Positions 1 to 8,142 of a DNA stretch of 31,010 nt are shown in pieces. A program made the position numbers and the translations under genes. This DNA comes from Flavicella sp049625305. Lineage in GTDB: Bacteria; Bacteroidota; Bacteroidia; Flavobacteriales; Flavobacteriaceae. Each line of letters starts with the position of its first letter. Position 1 is the stretch's first letter. The stretch spans positions 1-31,010 of the forward strand of contig JBMZVD010000016.1 of assembly GCA_049625305.1 (NCBI GenBank), written 5' to 3'. The notes beneath the pieces were generated by a model, which was not told the DNA's origin, did not search any database, and saw only the letters and a program-made list of their open reading frames with translations.

Positions 1-882
1 TGCAGGCTTTCCTTTTTCTTCTTCCAACAACCGTTTTTCTAAAAAGGCTATATCATCTGCACAGTTGTCCAATACATATTGTAAGGTGTATTTGATAAAG
101 TCTTCTGACAAGTCCATATTGTCATCAAGATCGTTGAATGCTACCTCTGGCTCGATCATCCAAAATTCAGCTAAGTGTCTTGAAGTATTTGAATTTTCTG
201 CTCTAAAAGTAGGTCCAAAGGTATACACCTTTCCCAAAGCCATGGCATAGGTTTCAGCTTCTAGTTGCCCAGAAACTGTTAGGTGGGTTTCTTTACCAAA
301 AAAATCTTTACTATGATCAACAGTTCCCTCCTCTGTTAAAGGTAAATCGTCCTTTTTTAAAGAAGAGACTCCAAACATTTCTCCTGCTCCCTCCGCATCA
401 CTTCCAGTAATAATAGGAGTATTTACATAGTTGAAACCATTTTCTTGAAAGTATTTGTGAACGGCAAATGAAAGTGCAGAACGCATGCGCATAATGGCAG
501 CAAATGTATTCGTTCGAATTCTCAAATGGGCATTTTCTCTCAAAAATTCTAAACTATGTTTTTTAGGTTGTATCGGGTATTCGTCAGCTTTGGCTTCTCC
601 TAAAATAGTGATATGATCAATTTTAATTTCTTTGCTTTGTCCTTTACCTTCGCTGGCTACCAGTTCGCCATCAACAGCAATTGCAGCTCCTGTTGTAATC
701 TTTTTGAGGATACTCTCATCTGTATTTTCAAAGTCTAAAACACATTGTATGTTGTGGAGTGTAGAACCGTCATTCAAAGATATGAATCGATTGGCTCTAA
801 AAGTTCTAACCCATCCTTTTACTTGGACTTTGGTTGCTATTTCTACTTTACTTAGTAGGTCTGAAACGCTAGTTTTTTTCAT
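1..882 (-). CDS. asnS: Asparagine--tRNA ligase, N-terminal 294 residues (cut by window edge)
   Basis: Charges tRNA-Asn with asparagine in the cytoplasm. The reading frame starts at the ATG at 882 (MKKTSVSDLL...) and stays open to base 1, so the 3' third lies outside the window; the full family length is about 470-480 residues. Residues 1 to about 110 form the OB-fold anticodon-binding domain (VQVKGWVRTFRANRFISLND). The class II catalytic core follows, with GPTFRAENSNTS and then RHLAEFWMIEPE at about residues 235-246; this block is diagnostic of the class IIb AsnRS/AspRS group, and the AEFWMIEPE wording is that of AsnRS. A TAnnTTTG promoter element lies 18 bases upstream of the start. Identification is firm; only completeness is unknown. 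Confidence 0.96.
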   Translation of the reverse strand, partial: MKKTSVSDLLSKVEIATKVQVKGWVRTFRANRFISLNDGSTLHNIQCVLDFENTDESILKKITTGAAIAVDGELVASEGKGQSKEIKIDHITILGEAKADEYPIQPKKHSLEFLRENAHLRIRTNTFAAIMRMRSALSFAVHKYFQENGFNYVNTPIITGSDAEGAGEMFGVSSLKKDDLPLTEEGTVDHSKDFFGKETHLTVSGQLEAETYAMALGKVYTFGPTFRAENSNTSRHLAEFWMIEPEVAFNDLDDNMDLSEDFIKYTLQYVLDNCADDIAFLEKRLLEEEKGKPA

Positions 883-900
883 GAAATCTCTTTTGTAATA

Positions 901-908
901 CAAATATA
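901..908 (-). promoter_or_regulatory. Probable -7 promoter element of asnS
   Basis: On the minus strand this reads TATATTTG, a perfect match to the Bacteroidota -7 consensus TAnnTTTG, and ends 18 bases before the asnS ATG. I could not place a convincing -33 TTG at the expected distance of about 19 bases. Confidence 0.55.
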
Positions 909-1019
909 TGTTTTAAAAAATAATATTGAAAACTTGTTGTAACGTTTTATTTCAGCTGTTGTATCTAGTAACTTTTCTCTATTTTTTGTAAATTTAATGT
1001 ATCAATAATTCTGTCTATT

Positions 1020-2135
1020 ATGGAAAAAGATAAGTATTTAGGCTTGGTTATGGCTTTTGTAATGTTTGTAATCGGTATGGAATATATTATTGCTCGTTCT
1101 AGAGGGAAACGAAAATTTAGGTTTCAAAATACGATATCTAATTTGATGATGGGGGCTTTTGATCGAATCGCCGGTCTTTTTATAGTTCCATTGATATATT
1201 TTTACTATGATTTTTTGTACAAACATCTAGCTATTTTTGAATTTCAAGAGAGTACACTTGTGTTCTTAATCGCCATCTTAGTATCTGACTTTATATGGTA
1301 TTTTTATCACAAAGCTGGGCACCGTATTAATGTGTTTTGGGGTGCTCATATCGTGCACCACCAAAGTGAAGATTATAATTATTCTGTAGCATTAAATTTA
1401 ACTCCTTTACAAGTTTTATTGCGTATTTTATTTTGGTCTCTAATGCCTATTTTTGGTTTTACATCAGAATTTGTTTTGGGAACCCATCTTGTGATTGGCT
1501 TGTATCAATTTTTATTACATACTACTTTGATCCCTAAGTTAGGCATCATAGAATGGGTTTTTGTCACCCCTTCTCATCATCGTGTACACCACGGATCTAA
1601 TGAGGAGTATTTGGATAAAAATTATGGTGGTGTTTTGATTATCTGGGATCGAATTTTTGGTACTTTTAAAGAAGAGGAAGCAGAAGTTGTCTATGGTCTT
1701 ACTAAAGATATTAATTCAAAAGACTTTTTGACATCGGTATTTCATTACTACTTCAACCTAAGATTTCAAATGCGTCAATTACCAAAAGTTAAGGATAAAT
1801 TTCGCTTGTTAATTAAAGGACCTGATTGGATACCAGAATCTGGACCTCTCAAGCACTTACCGTTGTATGTAACCAAAGGTTCGTCTAACTATTTTTCTTA
1901 TTCCTTGCTTCATAAAATTTATGTAGTTTTGAATACATGTATTTTATTTATAGTCTTAGGTTTGTTCTCTTATTACTTTGAAAGTTTATCTAATACACAG
2001 ATTTTTATCAGTTGTACGTGGGTGTTTATCACTTTGATGGTACTTGGTCGTTTACTAGAAAACAAGCGTGTAGTATTACTCGAAACTCTCCGTATTCTTT
2101 GTTTTTTTGGATTTTTATCTGCGCTATATTATTAA
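1020..2135 (+). CDS. Sterol desaturase / fatty acid hydroxylase family membrane protein, alkylglycerol-monooxygenase-like
   Basis: Integral membrane di-iron oxygenase of the FA_hydroxylase superfamily, expected to hydroxylate or desaturate a lipid. The histidine clusters that hold the di-iron centre are all visible: HKAGH (97-101), HIVHH (110-114) and SHHRVHH (185-191). They are followed by DKNYGGVLIIWDRIFGTF, which is typical of the family. Hydrophobic segments lie at about 8-25, 50-68 and 78-95 and between the first two and the last histidine boxes. After the catalytic part there is a C-terminal extension of roughly 100 residues with two or three more membrane segments, making 371 residues in all; many bacterial desaturases of this family are shorter. 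That architecture recalls alkylglycerol monooxygenase (TMEM195), but the substrate cannot be read from the sequence. The gene is single, and convergent with the RND exporter 30 bases downstream, with no hairpin between them. Confidence 0.85.
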   Translation: MEKDKYLGLVMAFVMFVIGMEYIIARSRGKRKFRFQNTISNLMMGAFDRIAGLFIVPLIYFYYDFLYKHLAIFEFQESTLVFLIAILVSDFIWYFYHKAGHRINVFWGAHIVHHQSEDYNYSVALNLTPLQVLLRILFWSLMPIFGFTSEFVLGTHLVIGLYQFLLHTTLIPKLGIIEWVFVTPSHHRVHHGSNEEYLDKNYGGVLIIWDRIFGTFKEEEAEVVYGLTKDINSKDFLTSVFHYYFNLRFQMRQLPKVKDKFRLLIKGPDWIPESGPLKHLPLYVTKGSSNYFSYSLLHKIYVVLNTCILFIVLGLFSYYFESLSNTQIFISCTWVFITLMVLGRLLENKRVVLLETLRILCFFGFLSALYY

Positions 2136-2165
2136 ATTTAGCAGTCTTAAAATGGGAAAACTTTC

Positions 2166-4529
2166 TTAATCTTCCTTATTTGGGATTAGCTTCATTTTAG
2201 GTTTTTTCAGCGTTCTTTCGTTGGCGATTTTACGTTCTAAAGAAAGTAATAAGGCTGGTAAGAGAAGTAAATTGGAGACCATTGCAAATAGCAAAGTCAC
2301 AGAAACCAAACCTCCTAAGGCTTTTGTTCCTCCAAAACTAGAAATTACAAAAACAAGAAAGCCAAAAAACAAGACTATTGAGGTATAAAACATACTTACG
2401 CCAGTCTCGCGTAAGGCCCTATAGACAGATTTTCTAACTTTCCAATTGTTGGCTACCAATTCTTGTCTGTATTTTGCTAAAAAATGAATTGTGTCATCAA
2501 CAGAAATACCAAAAGCAATACTAAATACCAATATGGTAGAGGGTTTGATAGGTATTCCTAAAAAGCCCATCAATCCTGCAGTCACCAACAAGGGAAGTAA
2601 ATTAGGTATTAAAGATATGAAAATCATACGCATAGAACGGAACATCCAACCCATAAATATTGAAATTAATAAGATGGCTAGTGATAAGGATATTACTAAA
2701 TTTTTAATTAAATAATTGGTTCCCTTTAAAAATACAAAAGCCTTTCCTGTTAAGGTAACCGTATAGTTTTTTGAGGTGAATTCTTTATCTATTAAATCTT
2801 GAATATCTTCTTGAATACGTTCCATTTTATCGATACCTACATCTTTCATATAGGTTGTTATTCTTGCATATCTTCCCGTACTATCAATGGTACTCAAAAA
2901 GGAGTTGCTATTTTCTTCTGAGTTTTTGATGTATTGTATTAAGAATGATTTTTCTTGAGAGCTAGGGAGTTGGTAATATTTTGGTTTTCCATTATAAAAT
3001 GCTTGTTTAGAGTATTTTACCATGTCGTTTATAGAGCTGGTTCTAGATAAGCCAGGTGTAGACTCTATGGTACTTGTCAGTTTTTCTATTTTCTTTAAAA
3101 TAGACAGTTTAAAGACACCATTTTCCTTTTTAGTGTCTATCATAATCTCTAATGGCATGATTCCTCCAAATTCTTTTTCAAAAAACACAATGTCTTTGTA
3201 AAAGGTTTTGTCTTTGGGCATGTCATCGATCAAACTTCCAGATACTTTGATGCGGTAAACACCAATGATACTGCTGATGATAACAATTAATGCGGTAATA
3301 TAAATAGGAATTTTTTTATTACGAACCATCAAAACCATCCACTCGACAATGTTTGAAATCCATTTCTTTTCAAGGTGGTGTAGGTGTTTCTTTTTCGGTA
3401 TTGGCATAAAACTATACAACGCAGGGATGATCAATATGGAGAGCACAAAAATTGCCATAATATTGATAGATGCAATGATTCCGAATTCATTCAGTAATTG
3501 ACTGTTTGTAAATATAAATGTTGCAAATCCAGCTGAAGTTGTGATGTTGGTCATCAATGTTGCGTTTCCTACTTTTGAAATCACACGTTGTAAAGATTTT
3601 ATTTTATTACCGTGTTTTTTGATTTCTTGCTGGTATTTATTGATGATAAAGATTGCATTTGGAACACCAATCACGATAATTAAAGGAGGAATTAAAGCAG
3701 TAAGTATGGTAATTTCATAGCGAAAAAGGCCTATAAAACCAAAAGCCCAAATAACTCCAATACTCACTACCAATAGCGTAATCAGTGTTGCTCTAATGGA
3801 GCGGAAAAAAAAGAAAAAGATAAGGGCTGTAATTCCGAGTGCCAATCCTACAAACATGCCCATCTCAGATTTGATGTTTTCAGAATTCATCGTTCTTATA
3901 AAAGGCATTCCAGATACGCGGACATCTAAATGATTCTCTTTTTCAAAGGCTGCAATAATTGGATTCAATTCATTGAATACAAAATCTTTTCTTGTTTTAG
4001 TGTTTACAATTTTTTTGTCTAGAAACAGTGCTGTTTGAATAGTTTTAGACTCTTTGTTAAAGAGTAACTTGTTGTAGAAAGGGAGCTCGTTGAACAAGTG
4101 TTTTTTAAATGTATTTATTTTTTCAGAGGATTCAAAAGTTTCTTTTGGGATTGTTACCAATTCAAATCGTTTCTTTTCTTTGTTTTTTTTGAGCTCTTTC
4201 AGATCTCCTATAGAAACAAAATTTTCTATCTCATCAAAGGCAGCTAATTTTCTAGCTAGTGCATTCCAATTTTGGAATTTTTGAGGGGTAAATATAGCGC
4301 TGTCTTTTACAGCTAATATTATGAGCGTTCCTTCTTCACCAAAAATTTCTAAGAATTTGTTGTATTTGATATTTTCAACATGATCATCCGGAAGTAAATT
4401 TGCTTCGGTATATGAAAATTTAATATATTTTGTTTGAGATCCTAAAAAAGCAGTAATTATTGCAATCACAGCTAAGAGAATGATTTGTCTTTTTAAAATA
4501 AATCGAGAGGTCTTCGTCCAAAATTTCAT
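2166..4529 (-). CDS. RND superfamily (MMPL/Patched-like) exporter
   Basis: Inner-membrane transporter of 787 residues with the RND internal duplication. Each half has one N-terminal membrane helix (residues about 13-30 and 412-430), a large extracytoplasmic loop of about 190 residues, and a block of five further helices. Phe-rich and Ile-rich segments such as GLALGITALIFFFFFRS mark the first block. The second block contains GISVDDTIHFLAKYRQEL, which matches the conserved acidic motif on helix 10 of MMPL/Patched-like proteins (GxSVDDxxH) and probably takes part in proton coupling. The corresponding position in the first half is GVPNAIFIINKY, so the acidic residue is missing there. The substrate is unknown; relatives carry lipids, hopanoids or hydrophobic compounds. 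No periplasmic adaptor or TolC-type gene is adjacent. A TACATTTG element lies just upstream of the start. Confidence 0.88.
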   Translation of the reverse strand: MKFWTKTSRFILKRQIILLAVIAIITAFLGSQTKYIKFSYTEANLLPDDHVENIKYNKFLEIFGEEGTLIILAVKDSAIFTPQKFQNWNALARKLAAFDEIENFVSIGDLKELKKNKEKKRFELVTIPKETFESSEKINTFKKHLFNELPFYNKLLFNKESKTIQTALFLDKKIVNTKTRKDFVFNELNPIIAAFEKENHLDVRVSGMPFIRTMNSENIKSEMGMFVGLALGITALIFFFFFRSIRATLITLLVVSIGVIWAFGFIGLFRYEITILTALIPPLIIVIGVPNAIFIINKYQQEIKKHGNKIKSLQRVISKVGNATLMTNITTSAGFATFIFTNSQLLNEFGIIASINIMAIFVLSILIIPALYSFMPIPKKKHLHHLEKKWISNIVEWMVLMVRNKKIPIYITALIVIISSIIGVYRIKVSGSLIDDMPKDKTFYKDIVFFEKEFGGIMPLEIMIDTKKENGVFKLSILKKIEKLTSTIESTPGLSRTSSINDMVKYSKQAFYNGKPKYYQLPSSQEKSFLIQYIKNSEENSNSFLSTIDSTGRYARITTYMKDVGIDKMERIQEDIQDLIDKEFTSKNYTVTLTGKAFVFLKGTNYLIKNLVISLSLAILLISIFMGWMFRSMRMIFISLIPNLLPLLVTAGLMGFLGIPIKPSTILVFSIAFGISVDDTIHFLAKYRQELVANNWKVRKSVYRALRETGVSMFYTSIVLFFGFLVFVISSFGGTKALGGLVSVTLLFAMVSNLLLLPALLLSLERKIANERTLKKPKMKLIPNKED

Positions 4530-4545
4530 GAAAAAAATATTTTTG

Positions 4546-4553
4546 CAAATGTA
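4546..4553 (-). promoter_or_regulatory. Probable -7 promoter element of the RND exporter gene
   Basis: Minus strand TACATTTG matches TAnnTTTG, 16 bases before the ATG at 4529. A TTTG lies only 15 bases upstream of it, shorter than the usual spacing, so the -33 part is uncertain. Confidence 0.5.
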
Positions 4554-4697
4554 CTAATTTCCTACCAACAAATACCTGCTCAGTTTTATATTTTGTTGTG
4601 TGTATTGCCAATACAACTGCCTAATCATAGTACCTTAATAATGCTAATTTATTTTGATTTACATCACTGAAATAAATAGAATTTAAATTACAGAAAG

Positions 4698-4732
4698 AAA
4701 AAAACACCCAAAAAGTTACTCTTGGGTGTTTT
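4698..4732 (-). terminator. Intrinsic terminator of ppc
   Basis: AAAACACCCAA (4701-4711) pairs with TTGGGTGTTTT (4722-4732) around a 10-base loop. On the minus strand the hairpin is followed by a run of seven T. It lies 20 bases past the ppc stop codon. Confidence 0.85.
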
Positions 4733-4752
4733 CAACAATTATGTGAATTAGT

Positions 4753-7344
4753 TTAAGCAGAGTTTCTACTTGCATTGGTGTTTCCAAAGAGAGATCGAGT
4801 AATTATTTTTTCAAATACTTCCAATCTCTTTTGATCTGTAACTCCTTCTTTGTTCATATTTTGAACCTCTTTTAAGGCAAACTGCTGTATCGTCAACAAT
4901 GGCAATACGATTGAGTCACGAACAGCGATAGAAGCTTTCCCATCTGGATAGTTTTCCATCAGCTCTTTGTGTCCGGTAAGTTTTAGAAGCAGTCTTTTAG
5001 TCAAGACATATTCATCGTGAATAATGTTCCAGAATTCTCCAAATTCTTGGTCTTTTGACATGTAAGAAGTCAAATCGAAAAAGGATTTACTCAAGGACAT
5101 TACTGAGTTTTCTAATAAAGTTTTGAAGAAGTTAGAATTGTTGTAAAACTCTTGAACTTTATCAAATTCATTCGCGTCTTCGTATTTTTTAATGGCAGTA
5201 CCTACTCCAAAAAATCCAGGAACATTTTGTTTTAATTGAGACCAGCTTCCCACAAAAGGAATGGCTCTCAAATCTCCAAAATCTAATTGAGTTGATTTGG
5301 AGCGTTTGGATGGTCTTGATCCAATATTAGCTTTCCCGTAGTATTTTAATGTACTCATTCTCTCCAAGTATGGAATGAATTTTGGGTGGTCTTTAAATGC
5401 TACATACTTTTGGTAGCTGACTTCCGCCAAATCGTTCATTACTACACGATCTTCATCTCGCATAGCACCGTTTTTAGGATCTTTAAATATTTGATTGGTA
5501 ATACCGGCACCAAGCAACTGTTCAATATTGTATTTAGAAGAGTCTAAGTTTCCGAAATTAGAACTAATGGTTTGTCCTTGTATCGTTAATTGTATTTCTT
5601 GGTTTTCAATATTAGGACCCAATGAAGCGTAGAATTTTGAAGTCTTACCTCCACCTCGTGCTGGTGGTCCACCGCGACCGTCAAAGAAAATTACTTTGAT
5701 TCCGAATTCGCGAGAAACTTTACTTAACTCCTCTTTGGCTTTATAGATTCCCCAGTTGGCCATCAAATACCCACCGTCTTTAGTTCCATCTGAAAACCCC
5801 AACATGATGTTTTGTTTGTTGTTCCTTTTTTTAAGATGTGCTCTGTATTCAGCATTGCTGTAGAGCTCACGCATTACTTGAGGTGCAATTTCTAAATCAT
5901 CGATTGTTTCAAATAAAGGTGATACATCTACATTTAGACCATTTTCAAAACCAGAAAGGTTCAACATGGCAAATGTTTCCATAACATTCAATGCGTTTTG
6001 ATTGTTGCTGATAATGTATCTATTAGCACCACGATGACCATTTTCTAATTGGATGGTCTTGATAGCTTTCATAGAACTCAATGTTCTAGAAGCCATCTCA
6101 TCTTCGATGCTTTCAGGATCAATATCACCTTTGACTTTCGAAAGTACTTCAATTTGTTCCTTTTCGTTAAGTTCTAAATAATTTTTAGGGAAGGTTGTGT
6201 CTCCTTCTCTTTGAAGCTGTTTTACAATACTCGTAAAAACATTGTGGTGAACACGACTGTCTTGACGAATATCCATTGTTGCAAAATGGTATCCAAAAAT
6301 CTTTACTTTATTGATAAAACTATCAACTTCTTCAATAAACAATCCGTTGTATTGTTCTTTTATAATTTTCTTGATACTGCGTAGTTTTTCCAACAATACG
6401 TCATAAGAAATCAAAAGAGGCGCATCTTCAGAGATACAACTATCATACAAACGCTTTTCTATATCAGATATAATTTCATGAACTCCTTTGAATGAGAGTC
6501 TTCTTTTTATTTCTCTAGCTTCTCTATAGTAGTTTTTCAGTACAGACTGACGTAGCTTACGTGCTACTTTTAATGTAGTTTCTGTAGTTACAAATGGGTT
6601 ACCATCTCTATCTCCACAAGGCCAAAATCCTAAATTCATGATGTCATTGTCAATACATTTTCCATCAAAAATATGTGTTTGTATATAGTCATATGTTTTA
6701 CCAATTGAGTGATAAAAAACATTTTCTAAATACCAAATAAGGCTAATTGCTTCGTCGTAAGGTGTGGGTTTGCTTTGAGTGAAAAAGGTAGTTTTACCTA
6801 ATTGAGATAATAATTTTTTTATATATGGTAAGTCGTCTTCTTTAATCGCTTTCTGAAGATCTGATAAAATAATAAGAACAGTACCAGGATAAAATTGAGT
6901 TGGATGTGCTGTCAAAACAACACGTGTTTTGAATTCCTCTAGATATTCTTTTAACTCATTGGTAACACGTTTTGAATTGGCTTCCTCTTTGATATTTCGA
7001 ATCGTACCAATTCCATTCATATTATTGACATCTGCAAATGCAGCGTCCTCAATGGCATCAAATAATACTACTTGTCTTTCTATATATTGAATAAACTTAA
7101 AAAGAAATGCGATTTTTTCTTTTTCAGTTATCTTTGATTTGTATTTTTTGAAAAAACCGTCTACTATTTCAGTAGGAGTTTTTTTATTTTTAAATCCTTC
7201 AACACAGGTTTCATTAAACAATGGTAGTAAGGTTCCAATTTTACTCACATTATCAAATGGGAGTGTCATAAATACACTGTTGTACACTTGATATTTTGAA
7301 AGTACACTATTGTTAAATCTTGATAATTTAGTCTGTTTTGACAT
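4753..7344 (-). CDS. ppc: Phosphoenolpyruvate carboxylase, divergent Bacteroidota type
   Basis: Adds bicarbonate to PEP to make oxaloacetate, refilling the TCA cycle. The protein has 863 residues, close to the family's usual 870-900. Conserved blocks are present in order: VVLTAHPTQ (catalytic His147), MDIRQDSR (Arg360), GFSDGTKDGG (Lys522), FFDGRGGPPARGGG (555-566) and LRAIPFVGSW (693-701). Three places differ from the E. coli enzyme: TAHPTE is TAHPTQ; the His of FHGRGG (E. coli His579) is Asp555; and the WTQNR Arg (E. coli Arg713) aligns with Lys in WSQLK. The C-terminus ends NASRNSA rather than RNTG, at the region that binds the inhibitor aspartate in E. coli. I therefore call the family firmly but regard kinetics and allostery as open. 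It lies downstream of the folate gene with a 117-base gap holding an inverted repeat, and has its own terminator. Confidence 0.93.
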   Translation of the reverse strand: MSKQTKLSRFNNSVLSKYQVYNSVFMTLPFDNVSKIGTLLPLFNETCVEGFKNKKTPTEIVDGFFKKYKSKITEKEKIAFLFKFIQYIERQVVLFDAIEDAAFADVNNMNGIGTIRNIKEEANSKRVTNELKEYLEEFKTRVVLTAHPTQFYPGTVLIILSDLQKAIKEDDLPYIKKLLSQLGKTTFFTQSKPTPYDEAISLIWYLENVFYHSIGKTYDYIQTHIFDGKCIDNDIMNLGFWPCGDRDGNPFVTTETTLKVARKLRQSVLKNYYREAREIKRRLSFKGVHEIISDIEKRLYDSCISEDAPLLISYDVLLEKLRSIKKIIKEQYNGLFIEEVDSFINKVKIFGYHFATMDIRQDSRVHHNVFTSIVKQLQREGDTTFPKNYLELNEKEQIEVLSKVKGDIDPESIEDEMASRTLSSMKAIKTIQLENGHRGANRYIISNNQNALNVMETFAMLNLSGFENGLNVDVSPLFETIDDLEIAPQVMRELYSNAEYRAHLKKRNNKQNIMLGFSDGTKDGGYLMANWGIYKAKEELSKVSREFGIKVIFFDGRGGPPARGGGKTSKFYASLGPNIENQEIQLTIQGQTISSNFGNLDSSKYNIEQLLGAGITNQIFKDPKNGAMRDEDRVVMNDLAEVSYQKYVAFKDHPKFIPYLERMSTLKYYGKANIGSRPSKRSKSTQLDFGDLRAIPFVGSWSQLKQNVPGFFGVGTAIKKYEDANEFDKVQEFYNNSNFFKTLLENSVMSLSKSFFDLTSYMSKDQEFGEFWNIIHDEYVLTKRLLLKLTGHKELMENYPDGKASIAVRDSIVLPLLTIQQFALKEVQNMNKEGVTDQKRLEVFEKIITRSLFGNTNASRNSA

Positions 7345-7390
7345 ACTTTAAGGTATTTTTGTGCAAGATACAAAAGGGTGTTATAAAATA

Positions 7391-7447
7391 CCTTGTTATG
7401 TAAAAAAATAAACAAACATTGTTTTTTTTACAAAAATATTAACAAGG
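7391..7447. repeat. Long imperfect inverted repeat upstream of ppc
   Basis: CCTTGTTA followed by TGTAAAAAAA (7391-7408) is mirrored by TTTTTTTACA (7423-7432) and TAACAAGG (7440-7447). This gives 18 paired bases with a 14-base loop and a 7-base bulge on one side. It fills the ppc/folate-gene gap. It lacks the GC stem plus T run of a terminator, so it is either an operator or part of the ppc leader. Confidence 0.55.
7431..7438 (-). promoter_or_regulatory. Possible -7 element for ppc
   Basis: Minus strand TATTTTTG fits TAnnTTTG, 86 bases before the ppc ATG and within the right-hand side of the inverted repeat at 7391-7447. No good -33 element was found, so it is tentative. Confidence 0.35.
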
Positions 7448-7461
7448 ATTTTGTGAGTTTT

Positions 7462-8028
7462 TTATTTCGATGAAAAATTATAAATTTTTTTAGGGGTAAC
7501 ACAAAAGTCCAATGCAACATCATCGCTTGATATGTCATGCAGTGCTTCTGTTGCTTCAAAGAAAGAGAGTCCAATTTTAATTGCGTTTGTATTTACTAAA
7601 AATCGGTCGTAAAATCCTTTGCCATATCCCACACGATTGCCATTTTTGTCAAAAGCGAGTAAGGGTACAAAAACGATGTCTATTTTTTTTACAGGAACTT
7701 CTATTCCGTCAACAGGCTCAGGAATGTCATATTCATTTTTTACAATACGAGTATTTTCTGTCAAAAGGAAATGTACCATACTTAGGTTTTCAAAATTTGA
7801 TTTTGAAATTACTATTTCTTTGTTTTTTGCAAACAATATGTTTATGATGTGTTCTGTGTCTACCTCTTTTAGTTTTTCAATTGGTAAAAATAAATGATAG
7901 TACAATTTTTCCCATATGGGAAGTTTTAAGAGATTGTTTGCAATAGCAATGCTCCAGTCTTCTCGATTTTTTTCCGTACTCAATGTACGCAACTCTTTGT
8001 GGGTTTTTCGGGCTTCCGATTTTAGCAT
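7462..8028 (-). CDS. 5-formyltetrahydrofolate cyclo-ligase
   Basis: Converts 5-formyltetrahydrofolate to 5,10-methenyltetrahydrofolate using ATP, returning a stalled one-carbon carrier to the folate pool in the cytoplasm. The protein has 188 residues, the normal length. Visible signatures are the N-terminal Lys/Arg-rich helix (MLKSEARKTHKELR), NEYDIPEP at about 98-105, and the C-terminal block FVPLLAFDKNGNRVGYGKGF, followed by YDRFL, which contains the nucleotide-binding GYGKGFYD. The start is the ATG at 8028, divergent from uvrC with a 114-base gap. The gene is upstream of ppc on the same strand; 117 bases separate them and no clear terminator is seen, so read-through is possible. No functional link between the two is implied. 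Confidence 0.92.
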   Translation of the reverse strand: MLKSEARKTHKELRTLSTEKNREDWSIAIANNLLKLPIWEKLYYHLFLPIEKLKEVDTEHIINILFAKNKEIVISKSNFENLSMVHFLLTENTRIVKNEYDIPEPVDGIEVPVKKIDIVFVPLLAFDKNGNRVGYGKGFYDRFLVNTNAIKIGLSFFEATEALHDISSDDVALDFCVTPKKIYNFSSK

Positions 8029-8142
8029 GTTGGGATTTTTGATCTTCTGATTTTTTTAGCTACTTGCAGCTAGTATGTCAAAATTAGAATTTATAATTTA
8101 CTTATAATAGTACAACGCTTGGAATTTAGTATTTTTACAAAC

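Noticed and set aside
8076..8093. Short inverted repeat TAGCT/AGCTA region between the folate gene and uvrC
   Set aside because: Only five to six paired bases, no T run in either direction, no clear relation to a promoter element.
8119..8142. TTG start upstream of the uvrC ATG
   Set aside because: Would add eight residues not seen in UvrC proteins; the ATG at 8143 gives the conserved N-terminus.
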